From Nicotiana tabacum (Eukaryota > Streptophyta > Magnoliopsida > Solanales > Solanaceae): a stretch of DNA of 64,000 bases. The stretch covers positions 196,064,103-196,128,102 of the forward strand of contig NC_134101.1 of the NCBI RefSeq assembly GCF_000715075.1, in the 5' to 3' direction. The translations under genes were made by a program, and so were the position numbers. Under the pieces are notes generated by a model. The model was not told where the DNA came from. It saw nothing but the letters and a program-made list of their open reading frames with translations, and did not search any database. This document shows, piece by piece, positions 12,263 through 23,820 of this stretch (positions within the stretch are counted from its first letter, which is position 1; each line of letters begins with the position of its first letter).

Positions 12263-12539
12263 GTCAGGGCAGAACAGGTGCGTTCTAATAGAGAATACCG
12301 GGCCTCGTGCGGGGTGAACTTCTTGCTGAGATAATAGATGGCATGCTCTTTTCTTCCCGTTTCATCATGCTGCCCCAGAACACAACCGAAAGCTCCATCC
12401 AATACTGCAAGGTAGAGTAATAGCGGTCTACCCGGCTCGGGCGGGACCAAACCGACGGCGTTGACAGGTATTCTTTGATTCTGTCAAAGGCTTTCTGACA
12501 ATCATCAGTCCATTTGGTAGCGGCGTACTTCTTCAACAT
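12052..12539 (-). pseudogene. RT connection and first RNase H domain (element A)
   Basis: Two overlapping frames share this region: LLKKYAATKWTDDCQKAFDRIK (12539 down), then after a frameshift near 12450 a stretch with LYLAVLDGAFGCVLGQHD, AIYYLSKKFTPHEARYS and LLERTCSALTWVAQKL. These are the standard segments of the Ty3 RNase H attached to RT. The first catalytic Asp position and the E(K)TC segment are recognisable. The frame break makes the protein nonfunctional. Confidence 0.78.
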
Positions 12540-13186
12540 CTTAAAATTGGCTCACAAATGACAGTGGATTGAGCTATGAACCGGCTGATGTAGTTAAGTC
12601 TTCCCAAGAAACTCATAACTTCTTTCTTGTTCTTCAGTGGTGGCAATTCTTGGATGGCTTTGACCTTTGACGGATCCAGTTCTATTCCTTGACGACTCAC
12701 AATGAACCCAAGTAGTTTTCCGGTAGGAACCCCGAATGCACATTTGGTGGGATTCAATTTCAAGTTGTACCTTCTTAGTCTGTTGAAGAACTTCCTCAGA
12801 TCTTCCATGTGGTCATTGGCTCTCTTGGATTTGATGATGACGTCGTCTACATATACCTCGATCTCTTTGTGTATCATGTCATGGAAAATAGCAGTCATGG
12901 CCCTCATGTAGGTGGCCCCAACATTCTTTAACCCGAACGACATCATCTTGTAACAATACATCCCCCACAGCATAATGAAAGCCGTTTTCTCTGTATCTTC
13001 CTCATCCATCCATATCTGATGATACCCAGCAAAACAATCAACGAACGACTGCAGTTCATGCTTGGCGCAGTTGTCAATTAGATTGTGTATGTTCGGCAAG
13101 GGGAAGTCATCTTTCAGACTGGCCCGGTTGAGATCCCGGTAGTCGACACAGACTCTAACCTTCCCGTCCTTCTTCGGCACTGGCAC
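12533..13186 (-). pseudogene. Reverse transcriptase core (element A)
   Basis: A 217-codon open frame carries the Ty3 RT fingers and palm: PVPKKDGKVRVCVDYRDLN, FVDCFAGYHQIWMDEEDTEKT, FGLKNVGATYMRAM and the catalytic YVDD in EIEVYVDDVIIKSK. It continues through the thumb (LLGFIVSRQGIELDPSKVKAI). The core is intact, but the frame stops at 12533 just before the connection domain, and upstream a short deletion with frame change separates it from the pre-RT segment. It synthesised element cDNA when active. Confidence 0.88.
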
Positions 13187-13194
13187 AATATTGT

Positions 13195-13743
13195 CTAAAA
13201 CTCTACTACCCTGAGAACCTTGGCTTTGACTTGCTTGGTGACTTCTTCCTTGATTTTCAAACTCATTTCAGGTTTGAACTTCCTGAGCTTCTGTTTTACT
13301 GGTAGACATGTCGGATCGATTGGCAGTTTGTGAGCTACAATAGATGTACTGAGACCAGTCATGTCATCATAAGACCAAGCGAATATGTCCTCATATTCCC
13401 TTAGAAATTCCGTGTACTCTTTCTTTTCTGATGGTGACAGATGAACGTTGATTCGTGTTTCTTTGACATTTTCTGCATCTCCCAAGTTGACAATCTCAGT
13501 TTCGTCTAGGTTAGACTTAGGTCTGTTCTCAAAATCCTCAACCTCTTTAACAACCTCTCCTGGTATATCATCTTCTTTTGAGTCCTCCATTTGTTGCGTT
13601 GCCTCGTCGCACGTCACAATCGTCAGTTCATCAAGATAAGTAATAGTAATGCTGTGTGAATAAAGTAAACGATAAAAAGTAGTAAGAGTAAGATTTATAA
13701 GAAACTGAAATGCTTTGATAAATTTCATAATTGTTCTGAACAT
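13195..13743 (-). pseudogene. Pre-RT linker (element A)
   Basis: The C-terminal two thirds (acidic stretch, INVHLSPSEKKEYTEFL, YEDIFAWSYDDMTGL, VAHKLPIDP, VKQKLRKFKPEM) is the conserved segment that leads into RT in Tat elements. The first 40 or so residues are hydrophobic and unlike the family, so the true junction with the upstream polyprotein is lost. The stop after VLRVVEF coincides with loss of several codons before NIVPVPKKD, which breaks the reading frame into RT. Confidence 0.72.
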
Positions 13744-13831
13744 TGGAGCTCTTATTTCAATATTAAAAATGCGGAAAGAAAGTCAATTAGAGAAAAAATT
13801 AAGATAATGCATGGTGCTTTGTTCAGCCTTG

Positions 13832-14452
13832 CTACCCCGAAGCTTTCCAGGCCCTGGTGGTTCTGATGGAACAATTGTTGAGGCATGCTCCTTGGCTCAC
13901 AGCTTGTATATAAGGTCCTTCCTCCCCCTCCTCCTCGAAAATGACACAACAATCCATATTATTATCTTCCAAAAACAAATTCCTCATTGCCGCCAGTGCT
14001 TCTTCTTCTTCCGACCCATATATGACATCGACTGGCTGGAAGGTCTGCTCTAAGCGAGGTATCGGATACTCCAGCGGGTAGTAGGGACTGTGCCATGGTG
14101 GCGACCAGTGGTTGAACTCCTCCCAAGTGTATTCATATGCCAAACCGAAAGTGGTACCATGCTTCTTCAGCTTGATAGGCTTAGCGATTCCTTGGAAATT
14201 CTTGCCAAGTCCCTTGCCAGGTTCGTATCCACACCAATTTAGTATACTTTCAATTTTGTTATCCCACCATTTATCCTTGTCCATGGCGTTGACTCGCTCA
14301 ATATGATGGTAGGTTTCTCCGCCTATCTTTCTTCTTCCTCCGATTGCTGGGATGGTCTGGCGATTGTATATGGGATTGCTACCGTCGCCGTGAATAATTA
14401 ACTCTTGATGATTCCACTCGAATTTCACTACTTGATGTAGGGTTGATGCCAC
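13832..14452 (-). pseudogene. Post-protease region with G-patch motif (element A)
   Basis: The 206-codon frame contains a G-patch-like motif, GYEPGKGLGKNFQGI, about residues 75-89, then a Trp/Tyr/Pro-rich tail and an acidic segment. G-patch domains are glycine-rich RNA-binding or helicase-activating motifs; they are known after the protease in some retroviruses and in this plant lineage. An uninterrupted frame over 200 codons is notable in an otherwise broken polyprotein. It follows the protease frame after a break near 14460-14550 and precedes the RT linker. Confidence 0.75.
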
Positions 14453-14550
14453 AGCCCCAGCGACATGGATCTAGGGCCGTCCCAATAGCAGGTTGTAAGA
14501 TGCTGGGACATCTATCACTTGAAAATCAACGTCAAACCAGGTCGGTCCAT

Positions 14551-15111
14551 TTACAGACATAAACTGATTTCCCCAATAGTGGACCTTTGGGATCTATCGA
14601 AATCTTTGACATTGATGGCTCCATCCTTGATCTCATGCAGGCTCTTTCCCAATGTTTTGAGAGTTACCAATGGGCAAATATTGAGGCTGGACCCTCCGTC
14701 AATCAGGACTCTGGTGATGAAATGATCTTCGCACAGCACAGTGATGTGCAAGGCCTTGATGTGGCTTATCCCTTCAGGTGGCAACTCATCTTCGTGGAAA
14801 GTGATTTTGTGACTCTCCAATACTTGCCCCACCATGTTTGCCATTTCTCCTCTAGTTATGTTGCTGGGTACATATGCCTCGCTTAGCACCTTCAATAAGG
14901 CATTCTTATGTGCGTCAGAGTTTTGTAGCAGAGCCAAGATAGAGATATGGGCTGGCGTTTTGTTCAACTGATCAATGACCGAATACTCTTTGGCTTGTAT
15001 CTTCCTCGAGTGATCATCATGCCTAGTTTCAGTGACGATTGGTCGTCTAGAGGCCTGCTTACTGGACTCGGCTAGGTGTTCTAGGGTATAAACACTGTCG
15101 GTTCTTGTCAT
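14551..15111 (-). pseudogene. Aspartic protease region (element A)
   Basis: The frame reads ITRVLIDGGSSLNICP, the active-site loop of a retropepsin-like protease (D-G-G-S rather than D-T/S-G), preceded by KITFHEDELPPEG and followed by a flap-like stretch (FDRSQRSTIGEISLCL). The protease releases gag and pol products. The upstream 90 residues (EHLAESSKQ, IQAKEYSVIDQLNKTPAHISIL) are the gag-protease linker. A stop or frame change follows at 14551. Confidence 0.8.
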
Positions 15112-15312
15112 ACCCTATGCTGTAATTGCTTCTCCAAATTTGGTTTTCCCTTTCCTTCTCGCCTCGGCGATGTAATCCCATGGTATGGCCTTTGGGTGGA
15201 ACGGTGTTACGGCTATCATGGCCACCGGGATGGGTACCTTTGCCTTGGATGGTAACACAACCACTTTGAATGGTACAGGTGTCTTCGGAGACCCAAACTC
15301 GACCTCAATAGG

Positions 15313-16265
15313 TCATGGCGTCTTTGCAGAAGAAAGTGCTTCGAACTCAAGTGGTATGGACATGTCTACTTCAGCGTTTTTAGAAGGCTGGATCTGGACC
15401 ACAATCGGATTAAGTGTAACCATTGGTCCTTTTGGATCGTCACCTTCAGCGATCAATCTGATCGACCCTTTGGGGTCCCAAACGTCCTCTATCTCAATCA
15501 TGTGAATGCCCCTACCCTTGTGGTCAGGCAGAGGGTTGTTGCGGACATTCGGAGCTGGCTCCTTTGCTATGATGATCTTGTTGTCAATCAAAGCTTGGAT
15601 CTTATCCTTTAGAGAGAGGCACTCATCAATGGTATGCCCCTTTATGCCGGAATAGTATGCACAGGTTTTGTTTGGGTTGACCCATTAGGAGGGGTTTTCG
15701 GGGTTTATGGCAGGGATACGGGTGATGTAACCAGTAGCTTTGAACCTTTCATACAATTGGTCGATAGGTTCGGCAATGGCGGTATACTGTTTGGGGGGTC
15801 TGCAGTTGAAGTTCGGTCGGGGTCTAGAAAAGTTTTTTCTCAGGTGGGAGGTGGTTGATAGTGAGAGGGTTGAGTATTATAGGCTTGATAGACATGTGCG
15901 GGTTGGGAATATCTGGGCAAAGTGGGCTGATATGTGGGAGGTGGAGGTGATTGGTAAATAGGTGGTGGAGCTTGGCAAGAGGGTGAGCTTGCTTGGTAAT
16001 TTGGGGTAGGTTGATATGTGAGTGGAGGTGTTGGGTAGGTTTGGTATTCAATTGGGGATTTTGTTCTTTGTGCAACCATCACGGCGCTCACGTCCCTTTT
16101 CTTGGACTTGCCACCAGACTGTAAAGCCTTGTTGGTGGCCTGCAAAGCTTCAAAGTTAGTGACCATACCACTTTTGATACCTTCCTCGATCCTTTCCCCT
16201 AGCTTGATGATGTCGGAAAATTTCTAGCTTTCAATCAGCATTAACCTTTCATAGTACTGTGGGTC
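15313..16265 (-). pseudogene. Gag C-terminal region with Pro/Tyr-rich linker and decayed zinc knuckle (element A)
   Basis: Between the gag core and protease, several frames carry recognisable pieces: a helical segment (FEALQATNKALQSGGKSKKRD), a Pro/Tyr/Gln-rich linker with repeated YQ(P/A)PP units (16080-15840), and a knuckle-like segment near 15655-15615 reading C-A-Y-Y ... G-H ... C. In the Tat type this knuckle is C-x2-H-x5-H-x4-C; here the first His is Tyr. The segment 15591-15313 (NKIIIAKEPAPNV, DHKGRGIHMIEIED) is the linker to protease. Several stops and frame changes are present. Confidence 0.7.
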
Positions 16266-17210
16266 TTAAGCTCGGACAAAAAACCGGTTCATTTGTTCTT
16301 CTTCTAAAGTCGGTCTGACCTTAGCGGCTTCTAATCTCCAATGAGTAGCATACTCGCGGAATGTTTCGGAGGGTTTCTTTTTTAAGTTCTGGATGTAGAA
16401 CATGTCTGGTGCATTTTCCGCATTGAACCTGAACCTGAACCTATCCATGAAATCGGACGCCATACTTACCCAATTTGACAGCTTCCTAGGGTCTTGGTTG
16501 AGGTACCAAGACAAAGCATCTCCTTTTAGACTTCTCATAAAGAGTTTCATGCGAATCTTTTCATCCCTTCCTACTCCGACCAGCTTGTCCCAGTATGTCC
16601 TCAAATGGACTCTAGGATCCCCTATGCCATCAAACATTTCGAACTTGGGAGGTTTGTACCCCTCAGGAAGTTCGACATCTGGATGAATGCAAAGGTCCTT
16701 GTAATTCAGTCCCTCAATCCCCTTGCTTCCTTCAACACCCTGAAGTTTGCTAGTTAGCTTCATGAGTTCCGCAGCCAGATTCTTGATAATAGAGTCTTTG
16801 TCATCAGACTCAGGTGTGCTTGAAATAGGTTGAGTATAGTATGGTATGGTTTCCACATAGATTAGGGTGTTGTGGGGATGATCATTTGTGGAGTTTAGTG
16901 GTTCGGGGATGAGTAGTGGGGTGTTGTCTGAAGTGTGGCATGTGTTGCTGTGGTGATGGGGAGCGGGTTGGTTTTGTGGTTTCGGGATGCTTTGTGGAGG
17001 TGTGGGGTTTTGAGTGTTGGCAAAGTTGACATTTGGGGTAGTGAGGGAAAATGACAAATTCGCCAAGTTCCGAATTTGTTTCAGTTCTTCCTGAAACTTC
17101 AATAACTTCTGCTCGAGCTGGGAGGCGCTTTCCTTGGAAACCTGAATACCCTGAGGAACCTCTACCCTTTCTACTGAGTTTTCCTTTCTGATGTTGCTCA
17201 AATATTCCAT
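16266..17210 (-). pseudogene. Gag capsid core (element A)
   Basis: A 314-codon open frame starts with a coiled-coil-prone N-terminus (SASQLEQKLLKFQEELKQIRN), a Pro/Asn-rich spacer, then the Ty3 gag core from about residue 180: PKFEMFDGIGDPRVHLRTYW, GDALSWYLNQ, FMDRFRFRFNA, NLKKKPSETFREYATHWR. The gag core builds the cytoplasmic particle. A stop at 16266 after FFVRA truncates it before the rest of capsid, but the core is otherwise clean. The start near 17210 is the first Met after a stop; an upstream start is possible. Confidence 0.82.
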
Positions 17211-17624
17211 CTTTCCCTTGTTTTTGTTTCAGATATGACTCGGAGGAGGAAGAGGTGGAGGGCCCTTAGATCTTGTGGAGTATGATGACGATGCCATAGT
17301 TCACGAACTAACCTTTGGGGAGGGGAATAAACAAAAGGTAAAACAAAAAAGGTAGCAAGTTAGTGCGAATATTGGGAAGAAAACGTTGCAATATTTAAAC
17401 ACATAGTGCAAGAATATAAATCGTGTCCTAATTTGGGAGCCTCGTTGTGCCTGAGGTAGGACTAGCAACAAGTTGATTTGGAGAACTTAAATGCTAAATG
17501 CCTCATTTTATTGATAAAAAATAAGACGGATCCCAAAACTACACTAAAATAGCAGAAAAGTAAAATGTCACTAATGGCCGTTGGCCTTATTACATTTTTA
17601 AAGCAAAAGAAAGGACTCTTAGCT

Positions 17625-17948
17625 ACTTAGTCCCAGAAGGACCTTCTTCAGGTAGAATGCTTGTGTTAATCAGATCTTCCAGCTCGCGTAGATTTTCTAG
17701 TAAAAATGCCTTTGCCAGGGGTTCTCCTTTGCCTTCCTCAGCGTTCTGACAGTCGGTGACTCTTTTCCTCATTTTCCCTTCCAACTCTAGCAGACTGTAT
17801 TCCAGATATTCCAGCTTCTCACTAGCCCTAGTGACTCTCTCTTTCCATTTTCGTTGATTTGGTTACTTGATGGGAGGTTCCTCCACCAGGTCAGCAAGAG
17901 TGAGGGTATGTTGATCATACCAAAGTCGGGAACTTTGTCATTCATTTC
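17625..17948 (-). pseudogene. Leader ORF with coiled-coil character, upstream of gag (element A)
   Basis: In the leader between PBS and gag one minus-strand frame reads about 100 codons rich in Glu, Lys and Leu (KLEYLEYSLLELEGKMRKR and ENLRELEDLINTSILPEE), a likely amphipathic helix, ending in a stop near 17625. One in-frame stop interrupts it near 17865. It is preceded by a pyrimidine-rich TTTTGTTTTGCAG, a possible splice acceptor. I do not recognise the protein. The remaining leader, 17211-17620 and 17950-18630, shows no other feature. Confidence 0.4.
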
Positions 17949-18630
17949 TGCAAAACAAAAGGGTGAGGTCCTTACCCCTCCGGACTCGACTATTTAAACC
18001 AATAATTAGCATAAGCAGCATTTAGTTCTCCAAATAAATGCACAGAATATGGTGACGTCCGTTTGGGTTCCCAGGGAACCCAGTGGACTTTGGACAAGGC
18101 TATCTTAAAGAGTCATTATGTGGACAACATAACTGACTCGGCTAGGTTTTGACAATGATGCATGCACAATTGAATAGAGTAGGGTTTCTATAAGGTATTA
18201 GACCGGTACCCTTGAGCAGACAACTCAAGAGGGAAAGGCACGGAACCGTCGACTACACCATTGATCGACTGGTTTTACCGCAAATACACCTTTGCCAAAT
18301 TTAGGGGGTAATGATATCGAAAGGGTGCAACCACTCATTATAAGCGTTGCTATGGTATTTTGTTTGGCACGAGTGGAATATGATGTTGAATATGCAGTTA
18401 TAAGAATGAAACAAGTTGTCATGTATTTGCACATTCATAAAGTAATGATTACAATAATTGCTCATAATTACAACAGTATTAAAGGAAAGCAGTAAAGGAA
18501 AGTATTAAAGAAAAGAAAGAAAGGAGGCAAGTCAGTTTCGTAATAGAAGAGAAATAAAGACATTAAATAAAGGTAATAAAGAAGCAGTAAAGTCACAAAT
18601 AACATGAAATGGTAAAAGCCTAAAAGAAAT

Positions 18631-18651
18631 TCCCCAGCGGAGTCGTCACGT
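18631..18651 (-). promoter_or_regulatory. Primer-binding site of element A
   Basis: Directly after the 5' LTR end the minus strand reads GACGACTCCGCTGGGGA. This matches the complement of a tRNA 3' end of the type reported as tRNA-Arg for Ogre/Tat elements (from memory). Its position one base from the LTR confirms the minus orientation of A. Confidence 0.78.
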
Positions 18652-18830
18652 TGTCGCGCCCCCTTTTTCTCGCGAAATCGGGCTTGTGTTATTTAGGAGG
18701 ACAACTCGTTCCCTTTTGAGAATTGGGTTTTTGGAACTTGAAGAGTCGCCACCTAATAATTAAGTGCATTAGGACACTAAGAAGGTTTGAGTTTGAAGGA
18801 CCAGAGTTCGGGTAAGGGCTAGAAATTATC

Positions 18831-18860
18831 TCGAGGGGAAGGTGTTAGGCACCCCTCAAG
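18831..18860 (-). other. Conserved U5 hairpin with GCCTAACACCTTC loop, copy 2 (LTR A)
   Basis: GAGGGG pairs with CCCCTC around the invariant AAGGTGTTAGGCA. The rest of LTR A is unlike LTRs B, C and E, so this hairpin is one of few things shared between the families. Confidence 0.75.
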
Positions 18861-19579
18861 ATCCACTAGTGTGGTTCCCGGTCATGTTACAATTGTGACT
18901 TCACATAATCAAACAAGCAATTAAGGGCTCAAATAGAGGGGCTTGCATGGCAAATAAATTGAAAACTTTTGAGGAACAGCAAAGAGGGCAGAAATTTATG
19001 AAAGATTTAAGCAATTCTAAAGAAAGCAGATAAGGACAGGTAAAGGGGAGGGGGTCCGAGATTTATGATTAATATGAATCACATCAATGCAATACCCGGC
19101 AATCGCTCCTTAGAAAAGGGGTTGCACAGGTCATCATATCCATATCTATCATATCCATATCTACCATTTCCCACCCCGTTAAGGTATTAAGCGCAGAATA
19201 GTATCGTTACTTATTGCATGCTAGTACCCGCCCCAATCCTATCAGTCCCGGAGGCATTTGGGACTACTAGTCCTAAAGGGAAGGGAGATTTGGTTTCAGA
19301 GTTTTAAAAGGACAAAATTCTAGGGCGACAATCAAAACATATAAGACAGGTATGGGGATAACACATAACAGTTTAAAGGGCTCAAACAGGCCTCCTTATT
19401 TAAAGACAGATTGTTTAGCATGTCTTGCATGTACTGGTTATGGTCAGAAATCAAATTAAAGCGTGGGATAGGCTGATTCATCATATATTTCTTAGATGGG
19501 AGTCCGAATTAGCCTTCCCTGGTTGTAATTTATCAAAGACTGATGCAGTTAATTAATTACCTAATGGTTTGCCTAAGTG

Positions 19580-20120
19580 AGACCTATAGGCATGATATCT
19601 ACATTGTTTGCTCTGATTTTAAAGAAAACTTACTGATTATAGAAAAAATGAAAGTTTCGTAGATTTTTAGACAACATTGCAAATGATTTTAAACTTGCAG
19701 ATGACATAAGCGAATCAGATTCAAAGGTTACTCCTATAGGCATGATTTCTAGGCGTTGTTGGTTTTAAAATGATTATGAAAGTGCAGGCGTCCTATAGAC
19801 ATGGTATCTAGAATGCAATTGATTATTATTCAACCTATGACTGTTTGCCTAATGATAGATGTAAAATGCAGAATCCTATAAATAGGTTATCTATATGATA
19901 CGCGGAAGTGAAGAAAACCTATAGACATGATCTCTATATATGCAGAAGTGCGGAAAACATATAGGCATAATTTATATATGAAATGCATAAGTGCAGAATC
20001 CTATACTCAGGATTTCTATATGAAATATAGAAATGCAGAATCCTATAGTCATGATCTCTATATGAAATGAAGAAGTAAAACAGGCTATGATTGCAGGAAT
20101 AAATACCTAAGATCATGATG
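19580..20120 (-). repeat. Diverged short repeats, CCTATAGRCATGATNTCTA core
   Basis: About eight imperfect copies of a 45-60 bp unit (near 19583, 19731, 19787, 19875, 19916, 19957, 20008, 20040) built around CCTATAG, CATGAT, TCTA and GCAGAA. In several, CCTA and TAGG can pair. They lie within R-U5 of LTR A. Confidence 0.6.
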
Positions 20121-21058
20121 TCTACCCGTATGCATACATAAGTGACCCTCCCCTTTTCACTAGAACCCCATAAGTTATTACAACATAGTACAGACCAGAA
20201 TGAATTAAGAAAGGGTGAAATTACATCAGAAATTAAGCTACAACCAAGGAGCCTAATTTAGACTCAAAGTCCAATAATATGAGGTGAGTGAACCAACTAC
20301 CGGGAACAGATTTCCAAAGCCTTTTCTTATTTGGGATGTGTCAAAGTTCCTTAAGAGCCTCGAGTGGACTCCAGGCAGTGCTTACAACCCAAATATATTG
20401 CAAAATCAAGAGCATAGTGCAGTGTGGAAATGCCAGCCCTCAGACGTCCAAGTTCAGAGGGAACTCAAGGTCCTAAAGAAAGGCTTATAAGAGGGGGCAG
20501 AACTTAGAATCTAAGAGAGAGTGTAAGTGCATAGAGGGGGAACTAGGGAAAGCCATGGCAGGCTAGTGGTCATGCCCAGCAATCAGGAGTGTTGGCACAC
20601 CCCTGACTAGCCTATTAGCCACATTTTGAGAGTTGGGATCCATTGAGGATCAAGTTCAGACCTAAGCAACAATTTAGGTGTTGTCAGGCCATGAACCTTA
20701 ACTCAAACACATAGAAGGGAGTGGGGTATAGGAAGTTCATAACAAACAGCAGATGCAAAGAGAGAGTAGCATATTCAATACAGAATATGAACAGCAAATA
20801 GACAGGAGTGTAGCAACTGTAAAATAAACACATAGGGGAGTGAGGTGGAAAAGTTAAATTAGAACATACCAGTTTCAGGGAAAACAAACAAGTAAAAGCA
20901 GTCTTGAGAAAGCCAAGTTGCAAGCAGTCAGTACAAAAGTTCTCAGAAGAGAATAGAGTATTGAAAGAGTATTGAAATTGAAAGGTGTGTGTGCAAAGTA
21001 TTGAATTTGAAGTGTTGAACTTAAGGTTCAAGGTTGTCTAAGTGCAGAAGGGTCGTGC

Positions 21059-21069
21059 CCCTTTTATAG
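21059..21069 (-). promoter_or_regulatory. TATA box of LTR A (5' copy)
   Basis: The minus strand reads CTATAAAAGGG with the same surroundings as the 3' LTR copy. As the 5' LTR it would drive transcription of element A towards lower coordinates. Confidence 0.65.
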
Positions 21070-23369
21070 TGCAGAAAACAAGTAAGAAAAGGTAAGGGAA
21101 TAGTTTGCAATCAATCACACAGAATCTCCCTTCAGTTAAGGGATACTGATTTCAAATGGGCAGAAGACAATTAAGGAAAGAATTGGATTAAAATCTTTTC
21201 CAAAGTAGTACAAGAAGGGCAAATACATAGAAACTATTTAAGGAAAGAGCTTGATAGCAACACGGTTTGTGCAAGTAAGGAAAGGCAATCAATCATTAGC
21301 CAGTAAAATCAGAAATTGAGTTTTGGGTATGAATGAATCCAACCAGAAAAGGTGAAGAAAAGTTTAATTAAAGAAAATCTGTAACAATCAATCGAACCTT
21401 ATTAAAAAGGGAATTCTGAATCAATCACAAATTGGCAAACCTTTTTTTGAAGGAAGAATTCTTCATATATAAAGCATACAGACATGTCAAACAGGAAAGA
21501 ACTGTCATGCTAATTAGAAAGATCTAGTGTAGAAAAGTTCAAAGTCATAAACAAAAAAATCCAAGTTCAGTACATAGACTCGAAACGAGTTTAAGGAAGC
21601 CCAGAGTTCCAAAGTAGAATCCTAGTCCGAACACCAGATCAAAACTCGCCCAAAAACCCCAAATACTAGGGTTTCCAACTCGAGTAAGATACAAAGAGGA
21701 GGAGGCAAGTAATTGAAACATGCTCAGGAATCTCTTTCAGAGACTTATGAGAAAAACAAGCAAATACAATAACAAGTACGAGGCAAACATAGTGAAGAAA
21801 CTGATTTGAAGCATAAAGACATATTTTAAGAAAATCTCGGAACTTAAACAGGTTCAGAGGAGAAAACAAGTAACATAGCACTTAAGAGAACAGTAGATGA
21901 AACATGTTTAGAAAGAACTCGAACAAAGTCCAGAAGAGGCAAATAAGAACTAAGAGCTTAGTAGAAAATGCAGTAAAGGGACACAAGGTTAAACAAACAC
22001 ATAAGATAAACGTGTGAAAGCATGACATAGAAACCAGTAGAAGAAAGAACGGAGCATAGTAGAAGAATATGCATAATAAAGCAAACATAAGAACACAGGG
22101 GAGGATCATGCGAGGCATAAGAAGAAAACATAAGAACATAACATAGGCAGATACACACAAAGAAAAGAAGAAGAAGAGTCAGAAAACATTTTGAAACTTT
22201 TTCCTGAAACCCTAAATCGAAGAGAAACAAATTTTGAAAGAGAAGAATGGGGAAAACGTTTTAAAATACCAGTAGAACACAGATATAACATGGATCTAAG
22301 AAAACACACAGAGAAAAACCTCGAATGCTAGGGCTTCAGAGAAACCCTAGAAATGAGAAAGGCTTGGAAGAAGGTCCGATCTCGAGTCGGAGAGGTCAGA
22401 AAAGGCTTCTAGTGCTTGAATATGCCGGAGCATGGCCGGAGAAGCCATAGATCTACATATTTGAGCAGGATCTAAAGAGAACCATCAGATTTGGGCATCA
22501 AATCATCGAACAACTTAGGTTTAATGGTGAGAGAGGGTGGGTACACCATGGCCTGAGAAGCCATGGATTCCGGTAAAGTAACGGTTGAAAAGGGTGGAAG
22601 TCGACTAGGGTTCCGAAGAACCTTCGAGAGAGTTTGAGAGACGAAGGGATTCAAAGGCGGATAGTTAGGTGAAAGTGATTATGGTTAGGGGTGTTTGGGA
22701 AATTAAAAAGGAAAGGGGGCATTACGGTCGTTGATCGAAATGATCAACGGCCTGGATCAAAAGGGAATCCGGGCGGGTTTTTTAATTGGGTCATGGGTCG
22801 GGTAAAAGATGAAATTGGGCCGGTCCAGATGGGGGTTAGGATTGGGTTAATTTGAGGGCAAAAATTGAAATGTAAATAGGTTGTAATTGAAATGAAATGA
22901 GGATAAATGTTAAATAGCCAGCTTTTCCCTTTTATTTTATAAAAAATAGTAAAAATAATTTTAAAAGCAAATTAAAAGTACTGAGCCAATTAATAATATA
23001 TAAATATCAATTTAAAAATACTGGGACCAATTTTACAATAAAAAATGCTATTAATCTTAAAGTAGGCTATAATTGCAATTATATGCAATTTAGTCTTTTA
23101 AATACCAAATAAATTTGTAAAAATATACAAAAATTATCTTAACTATATTTTGGTATAAATATTGGAATAAAATAAATCATTCACCAAATTGATAATTTTG
23201 AGAATAATTATGGATTTTGTACTACTAAAATAGACAATAAATTAATTTTAAAAATCTTTAAAAATTAGAAAAAATACCAGAACTCTTGGGCATGCTTATT
23301 TATGCATGTACATGCTATTTTGAAAGTACTTTGTATATAAAATACATAGGAAAAAATTGGGTATCAACA

Positions 23370-23820
23370 GGGGCAAGTACCAACGTGATGCCCTTCGTTT
23401 TTCAAATTATTAGGAATTGAGAAATCAAGATCCACATCCATGAGGTTACAAATGGCCGGTCGCACAATAAAGAGACCATTGGGGCGATTGAAGATGTATT
23501 GGTTCGAGTCGATAAGTTCATCCTTCCGGCGGGCTTTATTATTCTAGATTGTGAAGTGGACTTTCAAGTTCCAATAATTCTTGGGAGGCCATTCCTTGAT
23601 ACCGGAAAGGCTCTTTGTGATGTTGAAACCGAAGAACTCACTTTTTGTGTTGGTAATGAACAAAAGGTATTTTATGTGTTCAAGTCTATGCATCAACCAA
23701 ATAGCAATGAGATGTGCTCTTTTGTAGACTTAGTGACCAATGTCATAATTGATGATACACTAGTGCTAAAACAATGTGGCCAATATATTGGAAGTTGTTT
23801 TGTTAAATTTTGATGATGAT
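23370..23820 (+). pseudogene. Protease fragment of an older plus-strand Ty3 element
   Basis: The frame begins GASTNVMPF exactly at the edge of LTR A. This is the second half of the protease active-site loop (the D-L part must lie left of element A). It continues RVDKFILPAGFIILDCEVD and VPIILGRPFLDTGKALCDVE, typical of plant Ty3 proteases (Athila-like by impression). An in-frame stop near 23418 and later breaks show decay. The link from 23820 to 24390 has fragments of the protease-RT linker in shifted frames. Confidence 0.78.

Larger units (their letters stand above)
18652..23369 (-). mobile_element. 5' LTR of element A (4.7 kb)
   Basis: The LTR runs TGTCGCGCC (18652) to TATCAACA (23369) on the plus strand, i.e. 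TGTTGATACC to GCGCGACA in element sense. Its outer two thirds match 4701-7833. The PBS abuts the inner end, and a Ty3 protease coding sequence resumes at 23370. At 4718 bp it is far longer than usual LTRs but in the range of Ogre-like elements. Sequence 18743-18751 holds GAGTCGCCA, matching a tRNA acceptor end. Sequence 21100-23360 shows no domain despite some hydrophobic ORFs. Confidence 0.9.
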
